Part shown: positions 16,847 to 25,869 of the stretch, one piece after another
Layout of the letters: each line of letters begins with the position of its first letter
Position numbering within the stretch: the first letter of the stretch is position 1
Notes under the pieces: generated by a model
What the model was told of the DNA's origin: nothing
Database searches by the model: none
The model's input: only the letters and a program-made list of their open reading frames with translations
Translations under genes and position numbers: made by a program
Source of the DNA: Shinella curvata
GTDB taxonomy: Bacteria > Pseudomonadota > Alphaproteobacteria > Rhizobiales > Rhizobiaceae
DNA length: 51,028 nucleotides
Direction: 5' to 3'
NCBI RefSeq assembly: GCF_022899935.1
Contig: NZ_JALJCJ010000012.1
Coordinates: 1-51,028 of the forward strand

Positions 16847-19237
16847 TTAGCCCGCACTGGGCAGCTTCGATTTAAACGCGGACCATGCGTCGGAGACTTT
16901 CCTGCCAGCGGATGCGGCTTTCGATGGCTCGGACCCAAGCACCTTCAAAAGGTCCGCTAACTCCGCCTCGACCGCAAGGGGGTGAACCTTGGCCGCATCC
17001 ATGGCAGCGAGGCAGGCTCGTGCCTTTGCCGGCTGACTCAACGACGGAATTGCAATCTCGATATCGTACGTGACTTCACCAAGAGATACGATGTCGTCTG
17101 CGAAGCGCGCGCCGATCCAGTCATTGATCTCGGGAAGCACGCTGGGAACGAGGGATTTCTTCGCCTCGAGCATCGCGACCTTGCCCCGGACAACCGCCAG
17201 AAGCGCGGCGCGGAACCGCTCAGTAGAGGCGTCAAGGTCAGAGAGCCATTCGGATGACAGCAACCGTGTTGCCTGCTCTCTCGTCCAGCCCGCGCCGACC
17301 AATGCGCTGATACCGCCGACGCCACTCAGGATCAGCGCCCCGGCCGGGCCAAAAGCCACCAGGCCAATAGCCTTGCCCGACAGCGCGCCAATGGCCGAAA
17401 GTCCGCCTTTGACGCTGGCATCCATAACAACCGAGAACGGCAGGTCCGACAGGGGCATGCGGCCGCGCCAGACACTGTGGAGGTTTCGTGCCGAGGAAAC
17501 CGCCATTGCGAAAAACGGCACATTCAGATCGCCCAGCGCTTCGGCCGCTTCCAGGGAGGTGGTCATGATGAGGTCGGCAATCTCGCGGTCGAAACCATCG
17601 ATGTAGAACACGAGCTTAGCCCAATCAGCACCGCTGTCGATCACGGCCTCCGCCAACTCCGCATTGGCGTACACAGGCATTTCGGGATACTTCGCGAAAT
17701 GCGTTCGCAGGCCTTCGAGGCTTTGCAGGCATTTTACTTGGAACGGCACGCCGTCTACGAGGAGATCGAAACCCGCGTTGTTCGACGTCTCTGGAAAACT
17801 TACCACATGGCCGACTTCCGACAGGCGGGCCGCGACTAGCTGTTCGGAAACATAACCACGCAGGTTATTCCCCGCTCCCGCCGCAGCGGCCTCGCTCATC
17901 GATCCGATGCGCTCGGCAAACACACCGAACCGGAAGAGGTCTCCGAGGTCCTCCGTGCGCGAGAAATCCGCCGCGGCGAGAACCATCGGATCGATGGATA
18001 CAGCGTTGTAGAGCATGTCACTTGCCGACAGTGTCGTTACAGCGGCCATTTCCAGCGCATCGCCGCGGTTCTTCGAGAGTACGCCGACAAGCAGGTCGCT
18101 TCGCCGATCAGAGGAAAGCGCCGCCCTCTTTAGATTGCCAGGCGCATTTGGCAACCGCCCACCGACATGCTTGGCGATGGTAACGTTCCGAGATGTGGTC
18201 TTCGCCGCGGTCGCCGTTGGTAGCGATGCCATGTCGACCTCGGTCGCCGTCCGGAATCCATTCAGTAGGACCTCCAGGCCATCCCTCTCGGCCGATAGCC
18301 CTCGAAGTGAAAGCTGGACCGAAACGATGGCGGCGAGCTTGGCGGCCTGCCCGCCGTTCACATAGTTGTTCGCGAAGTACCCGATACCGAGGACCGCCGG
18401 AACGCTGAAGAGCGGGTTCGCGAGCATGAAGAGAGTCGACACAACGGCTGGCCCGCTCATGAACGGGATAAACGCCGACGCCTGGGCGGCGAGGATGTAA
18501 GCGCTGAACCCAGCCAGGTTCACGCCCATGCCGATAGAGAATGCCGCAGTCCCGGCGGCAAGCACAGTAAAGGCTGCGCGATCTCCCGCCGTCAGGGCAT
18601 CGCGCATGGCGTCATCCTGTAGTTCGGGTGGCAGGCTTCGAATGTGGTCACGGACACGCTCTCCGAGAGCGCTCGCCAGTTCCCCTGGAATCTCACCCGA
18701 TGTCGCGGCCTCGGCCACAGCCTTCGCGACGAGTTGCGCCTGCCCGGCAACCAGAGAAGGAAAATCATGATGGGGGCGGCTCAAGAGCGACGTTACAGTC
18801 CTCCAGGCCTTCTGAATTCCTGTCTGCGTCAACTCCTCTTTTTCATCGGCCACGGGCAAAGCCATCACGGCCGCCGCTTTGTGCGCCACGCCTGCGCCAA
18901 CGGAATTGGCTCTTCTCGAAGACAACGGGAGTGTCGCGTCCAGATCGAGCGCATCTGCGATCCTGACCCACAGGCGAATTCGCAACGCACGATCTGAGGT
19001 TTCGGAGGAGAACAACGTGTCCGCGGCACCCTTCAAGCGGCGGGCGAAAGCCGTGGCGTCTGACGACTGGCTGTCTTTCTGGAAGCGTGACAACACATCG
19101 GTGACGCGGTCCATCGACATGGACAACAGCGTTGTGGCCTCGAAGCTTGCGATGAGATTGCTCAGCTCGCGGCGATCAAGCGCCCCGAGACCAGCAAAAA
19201 TCGTCCACGGCGGTACGTACAAATCATCCCCCATCAA
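16847..19237 (-). CDS. Large membrane-associated protein with PD-(D/E)XK-like nuclease segment
   Basis: 796 residues, no named family recognised. Residues about 215-305 are strongly hydrophobic (several helices, for example AFTVLAAGTAAFSIGMGVNLAG). Residues about 455-520 look like a restriction-endonuclease fold: GYVSEQLVAARLSEVGHVV, then NNAGFDLLVDGVPFQVKC, giving E...D...QxK. A Gly/Ala-rich hydrophobic stretch at about 610-655 may insert in a membrane. It is the first gene of the operon with the small secreted protein and ClpP-like gene. A nuclease domain between membrane segments is typical of conflict or defence effectors, but function is not established. Confidence 0.7.
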   Translation of the reverse strand: MMGDDLYVPPWTIFAGLGALDRRELSNLIASFEATTLLSMSMDRVTDVLSRFQKDSQSSDATAFARRLKGAADTLFSSETSDRALRIRLWVRIADALDLDATLPLSSRRANSVGAGVAHKAAAVMALPVADEKEELTQTGIQKAWRTVTSLLSRPHHDFPSLVAGQAQLVAKAVAEAATSGEIPGELASALGERVRDHIRSLPPELQDDAMRDALTAGDRAAFTVLAAGTAAFSIGMGVNLAGFSAYILAAQASAFIPFMSGPAVVSTLFMLANPLFSVPAVLGIGYFANNYVNGGQAAKLAAIVSVQLSLRGLSAERDGLEVLLNGFRTATEVDMASLPTATAAKTTSRNVTIAKHVGGRLPNAPGNLKRAALSSDRRSDLLVGVLSKNRGDALEMAAVTTLSASDMLYNAVSIDPMVLAAADFSRTEDLGDLFRFGVFAERIGSMSEAAAAGAGNNLRGYVSEQLVAARLSEVGHVVSFPETSNNAGFDLLVDGVPFQVKCLQSLEGLRTHFAKYPEMPVYANAELAEAVIDSGADWAKLVFYIDGFDREIADLIMTTSLEAAEALGDLNVPFFAMAVSSARNLHSVWRGRMPLSDLPFSVVMDASVKGGLSAIGALSGKAIGLVAFGPAGALILSGVGGISALVGAGWTREQATRLLSSEWLSDLDASTERFRAALLAVVRGKVAMLEAKKSLVPSVLPEINDWIGARFADDIVSLGEVTYDIEIAIPSLSQPAKARACLAAMDAAKVHPLAVEAELADLLKVLGSEPSKAASAGRKVSDAWSAFKSKLPSAG

Positions 19238-19329
19238 GCACCCGCATTTTCATGCCGGATTGCTCACAGGTTGTCGAACGATTTCCGAGAGTTGTCGCGG
19301 CGTACTCCCGTCAAGATTGCCCGCGGTTC

Positions 19330-20103
19330 TCAGCCGACCTTCAGCTTCACCGTCACGACCTTATTCTGTCCGCCTACCCGCTCTACCTCGAGTATGCCAG
19401 AAGCCTCTACAAGATCGCTAAGCCTCGCGTATCCGTAGTTTCTGGCATCGAAGTCGGCTGACTGTTTCGAGAGGTGTGCCCCGACCCGGGCTAGGTTGGC
19501 TCGGCCATCATCATCGGCCGACGCCTCCACCGCCTTGCGGAGCATCACCAGGGCCGCCTTGTCGAGCTTGCCGCTTGCGGCTACGCCCTGTGACGCCGCG
19601 CCGTTTTCCGCCGTCGGTTTTACCTTCTTCGGCGCGGATGCCGTCTTTTCCGGAGATGGCTCGGCTCTATCTCCCCCAAGCACGTCGACATAGACGAACT
19701 TGTCGCATGCAGTGATGAACGGTCTCGGTGTCTTGCGCTCGCCGAAGCCGTAGACCGTCACTCCCTGCTCCCGGATACGTGCCGCCAGTCTTGCGAAGTC
19801 GCTGTCGCTGGACACGATGCAGAAGCCGGAGAAGCGGCCCGTATACAGAAGGTCCATGGCGTCGATGATCATCGCGCCGTCGGTGGCGTTCTTCCCCGTC
19901 GTATAGGCGAACTGTTGGACGGGCTGGATCGAGTGTTCGAGCAGGCACTCCTTCCAGCCGTTGAGGTTCGGTTTCGTCCAATCACCGTAGATTCGCTTGA
20001 CGCTAGCGGTCCCGTAGGTCGCGATCTCCGCCAGGAGGCCCGAGATGACTTTTGGCGACGCATTGTCTCCGTCGATCAAGAGCGCGAGTGTGTCTGCAGT
20101 CAA
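19330..20103 (-). CDS. NYN-domain ribonuclease with C-terminal OST-HTH/LOTUS domain
   Basis: 257 residues. The N-terminal PIN-like NYN domain shows the acidic site in LALLIDGDNASPK (8-20), NATDGAMIIDAMDLLYTG (about 72-) and VSSDSDFARLAARIRE (about 97-). A charged linker (about 135-180) leads to an OST-HTH/LOTUS domain at about 185-255 (GRANLARVGAHLSKQ, NYGYARLSDLVEAS). This is the LabA/DUF88 two-domain layout; family members are thought to cleave or bind RNA. It stands alone, with the membrane-nuclease operon downstream on the same strand after 92 bases. A role in RNA turnover or phage defence is possible. Confidence 0.88.
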   Translation of the reverse strand: MTADTLALLIDGDNASPKVISGLLAEIATYGTASVKRIYGDWTKPNLNGWKECLLEHSIQPVQQFAYTTGKNATDGAMIIDAMDLLYTGRFSGFCIVSSDSDFARLAARIREQGVTVYGFGERKTPRPFITACDKFVYVDVLGGDRAEPSPEKTASAPKKVKPTAENGAASQGVAASGKLDKAALVMLRKAVEASADDDGRANLARVGAHLSKQSADFDARNYGYARLSDLVEASGILEVERVGGQNKVVTVKLKVG

Positions 20104-20279
20104 ATCCGAAATTCCCTACGTAATAGCATGGTTCATCAAACTTGAGACTAACACGTAGCCGCGAGTTTTCTATCTGCCAGACGATACGGATACCCCCGAC
20201 TTGCTCGGTGGCGAAAGTGCCGGCCACTTGCTACACGGTGCACTATGACCTATTTTATGTGGAAATTGAGAGAAGTGCC

Positions 20280-20537
20280 ATGACCAGCTTTGCGAGACTG
20301 AGCAAATGCGACATTGGAGAGTTAGACCTCAGCCAACCGGCAACGGCGGGCGTTGCATCGCTGTATCATAAGGCCTTCGAAAATTATGGTTCGTTGTGCT
20401 TCTGGTCAACGAAGGAGATGGACGAACCTTCCGTTGCCGATGTTCTCGATGCCGCATCCCGCCTGAAGCGCGAAGGGAACATGGCTACTAGGCGTTTTGC
20501 CCTACGGCTCGAGGACGCATGCCTTGGCGCTCCTTAA
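20280..20537 (+). CDS. Small partner of the AbiEii-like gene, 85 residues (candidate antitoxin)
   Basis: Begins MTSFARLSKCDIGELDLSQP and ends RRFALRLEDACLGAP. Its end overlaps the start of the AbiEii-like gene by about 40 bases, so the two are coupled. I recognise no DNA-binding motif in it with confidence; the C-terminal half is helical. Its position suits an antitoxin or chaperone-like partner of the nucleotidyltransferase. It is much shorter than classical AbiEi antitoxins (about 200 residues), so it is not one of those. Confidence 0.55.
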   Translation: MTSFARLSKCDIGELDLSQPATAGVASLYHKAFENYGSLCFWSTKEMDEPSVADVLDAASRLKREGNMATRRFALRLEDACLGAP

Positions 20538-21357
20538 CATTCAGCGCCAGGCGCTTCTTGCTATAAGCGAAAACAGGAACCCAGCTAATCATATCGGTGG
20601 AGGCACTGCCATCAACGCAGGTGCCTCGCGCCTCTCGAATGATATCGACATCTTTCACGACCTCGTCGGTCATGAAGATCGCGTAAAAATACTTGCTGAA
20701 AGCGTTGATGTAGATGTGGGCCTTCTGGAGCGCGCGGGGTTCGAACTACATTGGGATGCTCGAAAGCCGGAATTCTACCGAGCCGTAATCCGGAAAGAAA
20801 ACGAGAGCACGGTGCTTGAATGGGTTGTAGACAGCGCATTCAGGTTCTTCCCGGCTGTCCAGGATGAAACGTTCGGGTACAAGCTCGATATGTTTGATCT
20901 GGCCACCAATAAGGCACTGTGCGCGGCCTCTCGACGTGAACCTAGAGACATCGTTGATCTGCTCTACATAGATGCCCACCACGTTCCCTTGGCCGCAGTT
21001 ATCTGGGCTGCTCCAGCGAAAGATGCGGGATATACCCCTGAAAGCCTTATCGCCGATATCCGTCGCGGCGGAACCTATCGCCAGGATGACTACGATCGGC
21101 TTCTCGGCATGGAGGGGCTTGATGCTGGTGATATAAGCCGTAGCCTCAGGGCGGCGCTCGAAAGGGCCGAATCTTTTGTGGCGTCGGTTCCGCGAGGCTA
21201 TGATGGCGTGGCGTTTCTCGAGAATGGGCGGCCGGTTCTACCCGACGTCACACGGCTCGACGTCTATGAGACCTTGGAAGCGGAACTTCAGGCTCCCTGG
21301 CCGACATCTTCAGAGATTGCCAGCGAAATGATCTCGCCCGCCCCACGGCGAATGTGA
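20497..21357 (+). CDS. AbiEii/AbiGii-like nucleotidyltransferase
   Basis: About 286 residues with a probable TTG start at 20497 (another TTG at 20524 is possible). The nucleotidyltransferase motif reads NHIGGGTAINAGASRLSNDIDIFHD: the GG-then-S-x-D-I-D pattern of MNT/AbiEii proteins. Further on, YKLDMFDLATNKALCAASRREPRDIVDL is the typical AbiEii helical motif with the K...D..D. Such enzymes transfer nucleotides to tRNA or proteins and act as toxins in abortive-infection or toxin-antitoxin systems. It is coupled to the small upstream gene. The exact target is unknown. Confidence 0.82.
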   Translation: MPYGSRTHALALLNIQRQALLAISENRNPANHIGGGTAINAGASRLSNDIDIFHDLVGHEDRVKILAESVDVDVGLLERAGFELHWDARKPEFYRAVIRKENESTVLEWVVDSAFRFFPAVQDETFGYKLDMFDLATNKALCAASRREPRDIVDLLYIDAHHVPLAAVIWAAPAKDAGYTPESLIADIRRGGTYRQDDYDRLLGMEGLDAGDISRSLRAALERAESFVASVPRGYDGVAFLENGRPVLPDVTRLDVYETLEAELQAPWPTSSEIASEMISPAPRRM

Positions 21358-21547
21358 GATCGAAATGCATCGCTTTCGTGCGCGAACACGGCTCGGCCCG
21401 TAAACGAGGGCCTGCCATCCCACTACATAGAGCGAACACACCTTGGCGGCCCGGAAGGGATGATCCGCTTTCCTTTCGGACACCAGCGCCTTCCGGAAAC
21501 GACAATTCCGGTCTAGCCTCCAGCCCTGACGATGTTTCAGGTCGCTG

Positions 21548-23497
21548 ATGACTACGAAGATCACCATTGCAGACCTATTTCCACACGACGAGGGCATGAT
21601 CCTTGTCGCCAAGGATGCTGTGAATGGTTCGCTCCGTCACATATCCGAGGTCGCCAACGGCCTGGCATGCGGATGCAAATGCTTCGGCTGTGACAGACAG
21701 CTGATTGCCCGGAACGGCGGCGAGGTTCGCGCCCACTCCTTCGCTCACCGCCCCGAAGACATGGTCTACGACTGCACAACTGCTGGCGAGACCGCACTTC
21801 ACATCCGCGCCAAGGAGATCATCGCCCAACACCGCCGGGTCACCCTCCCCGCCACATCCGTCGTCGGACTAGACGGGAACACCATTGAGGTCACGCCGGA
21901 GCGGTCTGTCGAGCTCACCGATGTTAGGCTCGAAATGGTTGCGGGGGAACTGATCCCGGACGTCACCGCGACCATGTCTGACGGCCGTCGGATTTTCATC
22001 GAGATCGCAAACACCCATCTCTGCCCGCCCTCGAAGATCGAGAAGCTCGATGCCATGAGCGTTGAAGTCCTCGAAATCATGGTTTCCGCATATCGCGCCG
22101 TTCCGCTGGATGAACTTGACGACACTATCCTCGATCTCGCGCCCCGCAGGCTGATCCACAGTGCCGAGGTCAAAGCCAAGGCGGCGGAGATCGCGGAAGA
22201 TCGCCAGAGGCAGGAAGCAGCCAAACGAGCGGAGGCTCAACGTCTCGTCGATATCTATCGCGAGGGCTATCCCCGAAACCACAAGCAGGCGCAAACACTG
22301 GTGGACGCGATGGTCCGCCGCGGCTTGTCAGCGCACCTCGATACCGATGACGACCGTCCGTCCGCCTTCATTGTCTACCGCCGTCAATGGCAGGCGGCCA
22401 TTTTCGACAGGCTCTATCAAGCCGACAACAACCAGCCGCTCATCGCTCTCGATATTGCCAAGTCATGGTCAGAGCGATGGGCAAAGCCGGGCCTGCGGAA
22501 CGTGAAGTCTGAACACGCGCGCTGGATTGCCAGCGAAGTGGCGGAAGATTTCAAGTCTCCCTACGAGGAGATCGCCGCATACCTCGCGCGCCTCCAAGCC
22601 GCGGGGGTCGTGTACAAGGCATCCCGGGGGAACGCCTACTACATGCATTACCGTTTCAAGGAAGACCTGAGGGCGGTGATCGAAAAGGAAGGCCTGCCAG
22701 CCAAACGGAAGAGCCAGCTCCTGGGGGCCGTCAAGGCAATCGCAGACTTGATGCAGCCATACGACGGAGGTCTCGAGGATTTCGACAAGTGGCTCAAGGG
22801 CCGGGCGACCGAGTACAGCATGCGAGATCAGACGCTACTATCGAACGAGGGTGTCGAGTTTAACGACCTGATGGCGCGCCTGCTGAAAATCCCCGCCGCC
22901 GTAGCCGATATACAGCGCTCTTACCCGAACGAGCTACCTGAGGACATGGTGGGCCTCGCCTTGGGTGGCATGTACCAGCGCCTGAGGATTGAACGCGACC
23001 GCGCCCGCGAACGTGCGGAGGCAGAGCGAACTGCTCGCCTCGAGCGAGAGGCGGTGGCGACCGCCGAGCGGTTGGCGAGGGAGGCGGCGGACCGCGTTGC
23101 CAAGATTGAGGAGCAGGCCATCTTTGCCGTAAAGGACGTGGAGGTATTTCTCGGAACACCCATCCCCGGTCATGACGGCAAAACGTCACGGGAACTTGCT
23201 GCTGAAAGTGCCAGCGGCTTCATGGCCGTGCAGCGGGAGCTGGATAGGCTCGCCGAGGCCGAGCGAGAGGCTGCCGCGGCGGAAAAGCTGCATAAGGAAA
23301 TGGTCGGCAAGCTATGGGACAGGGTCTACAGCCGCATCAGCCGCCGTGACCGCGCCGACTTGTGGCCCACACAGGCGTGGAAGGAACTCGGTGGCGTGAA
23401 GCCCATCGACTACTGCAAGGACAAGAAGGCGCTGGAGCGGTGCTTCGAGTTTCTGGAGGAATGGGTGAAGTCCGAGCAGAGGCGCGGGCGGCGATAG
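21548..23497 (+). CDS. CoiA-like competence/nuclease-family protein
   Basis: 649 residues. The N-terminal zinc-finger-like part has GCKCFGCDRQLIARNGG (about 41-57) followed by RAHSFAHRP. Then come ETALHIRAKEII and the nuclease core LIPDVTATMSDGRRIFIEIA, a D...ExA variant of the PD-(D/E)XK site. A long Arg/Glu/Ala-rich coiled coil fills about 475-580. CoiA proteins assist uptake and recombination of transforming DNA in Gram-positives, but island-borne homologues like this are often linked to mobile DNA or defence. The active-site Lys is not obvious (EIANTH), so cleavage activity is doubtful. Confidence 0.75.
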   Translation: MTTKITIADLFPHDEGMILVAKDAVNGSLRHISEVANGLACGCKCFGCDRQLIARNGGEVRAHSFAHRPEDMVYDCTTAGETALHIRAKEIIAQHRRVTLPATSVVGLDGNTIEVTPERSVELTDVRLEMVAGELIPDVTATMSDGRRIFIEIANTHLCPPSKIEKLDAMSVEVLEIMVSAYRAVPLDELDDTILDLAPRRLIHSAEVKAKAAEIAEDRQRQEAAKRAEAQRLVDIYREGYPRNHKQAQTLVDAMVRRGLSAHLDTDDDRPSAFIVYRRQWQAAIFDRLYQADNNQPLIALDIAKSWSERWAKPGLRNVKSEHARWIASEVAEDFKSPYEEIAAYLARLQAAGVVYKASRGNAYYMHYRFKEDLRAVIEKEGLPAKRKSQLLGAVKAIADLMQPYDGGLEDFDKWLKGRATEYSMRDQTLLSNEGVEFNDLMARLLKIPAAVADIQRSYPNELPEDMVGLALGGMYQRLRIERDRARERAEAERTARLEREAVATAERLAREAADRVAKIEEQAIFAVKDVEVFLGTPIPGHDGKTSRELAAESASGFMAVQRELDRLAEAEREAAAAEKLHKEMVGKLWDRVYSRISRRDRADLWPTQAWKELGGVKPIDYCKDKKALERCFEFLEEWVKSEQRRGRR

Positions 23498-23512
23498 CGG
23501 TCCTTCGGCCGA

Positions 23513-24328
23513 TCAGGCTTCTTCCTTGAGGCCGCTGAGGAGGTCCCAATCTGTGATCCGTCGCAAGTTCTCGACACTATCGAGCGTGAGGGTCGAAGCC
23601 TCGTGGACGTAGATCGTCACGTCAACGCAGCCGATTGTCAATTTGTCTTCCGGGTAGGCAATGCCGAAAGCGTTTTTCAAGACTCCGTTCAACTCATCCG
23701 CGGCATCGATGGACCTCACTGCAATATGAAGGTCCAGCGTATACGGACCGGTCTCGTCGTTTGGCGACCACGCGCCGAAAATCACCCGAACCTGCTCATG
23801 CATAGTCTCCCCGTTCTTGGCTTTTTCGGACAGAGCCGCCTCAAGCCGTTTCTGGAAGTCTTCCGTTCTCAACCCCTCGACTAGCGCGTTCGGGAACGCG
23901 GTGCGGGTGTAGAACCGTCCGACCCAGTTGCCGACCCTGGTGGCGTCCTCGTCCGAGCATGTCGGACCGTTTGGCGCAAAATCGACAAACAGGCTGCGGG
24001 GAATGAAGTGCCGCTGATAGATGTCGAGTTCGTAAGCGGCGCGGTTGCCTTCTGCACCGAGTTCGACATGGAATTTACGGGCGTTGCCGCCACGCGTCTC
24101 GGGAGCCTTGGGGTTGAATTTCGGGAGTTTGGTCCCGACGATCAGTTCCATGACGGGATCGCGCTTCAGTGGCGAGCTCACTACCGAGCATGCCTGTGTG
24201 AGCACGAGGAGGATAGCGTCCTCGGGAAGCCCGAGATCGCCACCGACCTTTTCATTGGGGTAGAACGTCGAACACTGCTGCCACCCCGCCTTCAAAAGCT
24301 GGGTGGCCTCCTCCTCGAATGATGCCAT
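23513..24328 (-). CDS. Hypothetical protein with TQ-C motif, 271 residues
   Basis: No named family assigned with confidence. The segment ILLVLTQACSVVSSPLKRDP near residue 40 resembles the V-(S/T)Q-(S/T)C-D motif in small proteins associated with phage and restriction loci. The remainder is a mixed alpha/beta soluble protein without signal peptide. It converges on the CoiA-like gene (15 bases between stops) and lies 36 bases upstream of the HTH gene's end on the same strand, in an otherwise unrelated block. Confidence 0.6.
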   Translation of the reverse strand: MASFEEEATQLLKAGWQQCSTFYPNEKVGGDLGLPEDAILLVLTQACSVVSSPLKRDPVMELIVGTKLPKFNPKAPETRGGNARKFHVELGAEGNRAAYELDIYQRHFIPRSLFVDFAPNGPTCSDEDATRVGNWVGRFYTRTAFPNALVEGLRTEDFQKRLEAALSEKAKNGETMHEQVRVIFGAWSPNDETGPYTLDLHIAVRSIDAADELNGVLKNAFGIAYPEDKLTIGCVDVTIYVHEASTLTLDSVENLRRITDWDLLSGLKEEA

Positions 24329-24364
24329 TTCGAACTCGTCAGAATCTCGTTGCTACCAATGAGA

Positions 24365-24985
24365 TCAGATGTCCTCGAACACAGCAACCGGGGATTCGTC
24401 GATCGCGGCGTTTCTTCCCGCCATCTCTTTAACGGGCTTTGCCTTCTTGCGCGCCTCGGCCGCCTTGATCGTGTTGATCGACGTGTCGAGGACAGCGAGT
24501 TGCCTCTTCACGGCCTCGACATCGATCTTCGGGGCCTGAAACAGGCTTTCGAGGCTGTTGCCGTCGCGGTCCTTCGCGCGGAGGACACGGTACATCAGCA
24601 CGAAGTCGCCGTCGAAGCGCTCCTTGAGGACGGGAAACACGGCGGCGACCCGTTCCTCGCGGTCCGGATGCGGCGTGGCGCTGCCATCAAGCCACGAGTA
24701 GACGGTCTTGCGCTCCACGCCAGCGAACTGGGCGATCGACGCAACGGGGAAACCGCCCTTCTTCAGCTCGGTCACCATATCCAGCAAGCTGATGTGGTGA
24801 CCCGACGCGGCGACTTCGGCGGGTTTGTACCACGGCGTGGTAAGGCCCGTTTCAGGCGCGGCGATGCGCTGGCGTTCCGCATAGGCCGTCGAAGCGGAGG
24901 CGACGCCTACCGCAAGAACGAGACCGCGAACAACCGGCGGATAGTTGATGATGATTAGGCTGTGATTGGTATTTACGTTTTTCAT
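24365..24985 (-). CDS. HTH-domain protein coupled to the TIGR04255 gene
   Basis: 206 residues from the ATG at 24985, which overlaps the TAA of the upstream gene by one base (TAATG). A helix-turn-helix of XRE type reads GFPVASIAQFAGVERKTVYSWLDGSA, about residues 85-110. The N-terminus (LIIINYPPVVRGLVLAVGVA) is partly hydrophobic, and the C-terminal half is helical and charged. The layout suggests a regulator or antitoxin acting on its own operon. I recognise no named family beyond the HTH. Confidence 0.7.
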   Translation of the reverse strand: MKNVNTNHSLIIINYPPVVRGLVLAVGVASASTAYAERQRIAAPETGLTTPWYKPAEVAASGHHISLLDMVTELKKGGFPVASIAQFAGVERKTVYSWLDGSATPHPDREERVAAVFPVLKERFDGDFVLMYRVLRAKDRDGNSLESLFQAPKIDVEAVKRQLAVLDTSINTIKAAEARKKAKPVKEMAGRNAAIDESPVAVFEDI

Positions 24986-25779
24986 TATTCCAATCCCCAA
25001 ACTTTCATCGCGTGCTGAGTCGCGATTTTCTTGAAGATATCACTAATCGGTTTCCTGAGGCTGAACATATGTTCTCGGATATCGATCTTTTCAACTTCGA
25101 TAGGCGGCGCATAGACGGTCGCGTGATCGGTGTCGATCGTAACGAATTCCCTCTCGGGTAGTTCCCACCCCCAGCCGCTGTCCGCGAACAACGGCGAGAT
25201 CAGGTCGGTCGGCAGGACCGTCTTGGGATTGAGGAAAACCTGCAGCCGGATGTTGCCGACCGAGCTCTTCATTCCCAGCACGTTGACGCCGTCGTTCATC
25301 TTGAGGCCGTCGATCCCGATATCGGTCGGGAGCTTGGCCTGCATGTAGTCGGACAGCGTCTCGCCTTCGCTCGGAACGATCAGGTCCACATAGCGAAGCG
25401 CCAGCGCCTCCACGAATCGCAAAGGGTTTCCCTCGAGGCCCCTGGCCACCTCGACGACACGCAACAGCTTGCCGAGGAAATCCTCGTGGTTCTCGTAGGC
25501 CATCGTGTGCAGGCCCACTAGCCCTTGGTTCACGATGATCCCACAGGTACGGCCCGCGTTCAGGAACTGCCAAAGAGCGACTTCCTGTGGCGTCACTTCG
25601 ACGCCTTTTTCATCGACCTTGATGCTGAGTTCGGTGAAACGCGGGCTACTGCCGAAAGGATATTCTTCGCCAAGTTCTGACTGGATCGCTCCTGCGAACT
25701 TGTCCAGGTCGGCGACGGGCGGAAAGCGAACGACGCCGATCACATATTTGACCGGAGCGTTTTTGACCTTTTCCATCAT
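24985..25779 (-). CDS. TIGR04255-family protein
   Basis: 264 residues. It begins with the family opening KNAPVKYVIGVVRFPPVADLDKF and includes FVEALALRYVDLI, the conserved R-Y-x-x-x-I segment. TIGR04255 proteins are sporadically distributed, have no known function and often sit in variable regions. A Shine-Dalgarno GAAGGGGAAG precedes the start. It is the first gene of a tight two-gene operon with an HTH protein, which gives it the look of a toxin-antitoxin or defence pair. That reading is inference. Confidence 0.75.
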   Translation of the reverse strand: MMEKVKNAPVKYVIGVVRFPPVADLDKFAGAIQSELGEEYPFGSSPRFTELSIKVDEKGVEVTPQEVALWQFLNAGRTCGIIVNQGLVGLHTMAYENHEDFLGKLLRVVEVARGLEGNPLRFVEALALRYVDLIVPSEGETLSDYMQAKLPTDIGIDGLKMNDGVNVLGMKSSVGNIRLQVFLNPKTVLPTDLISPLFADSGWGWELPEREFVTIDTDHATVYAPPIEVEKIDIREHMFSLRKPISDIFKKIATQHAMKVWGLE

Positions 25780-25869
25780 CGCTTCCCCTTCGATGCCACT
25801 GCACTATACACAAAACTAAACACATGCAAGTGTCGCGGCTAGGGGCCGGCTGATCCGGAGGTAAAATAA

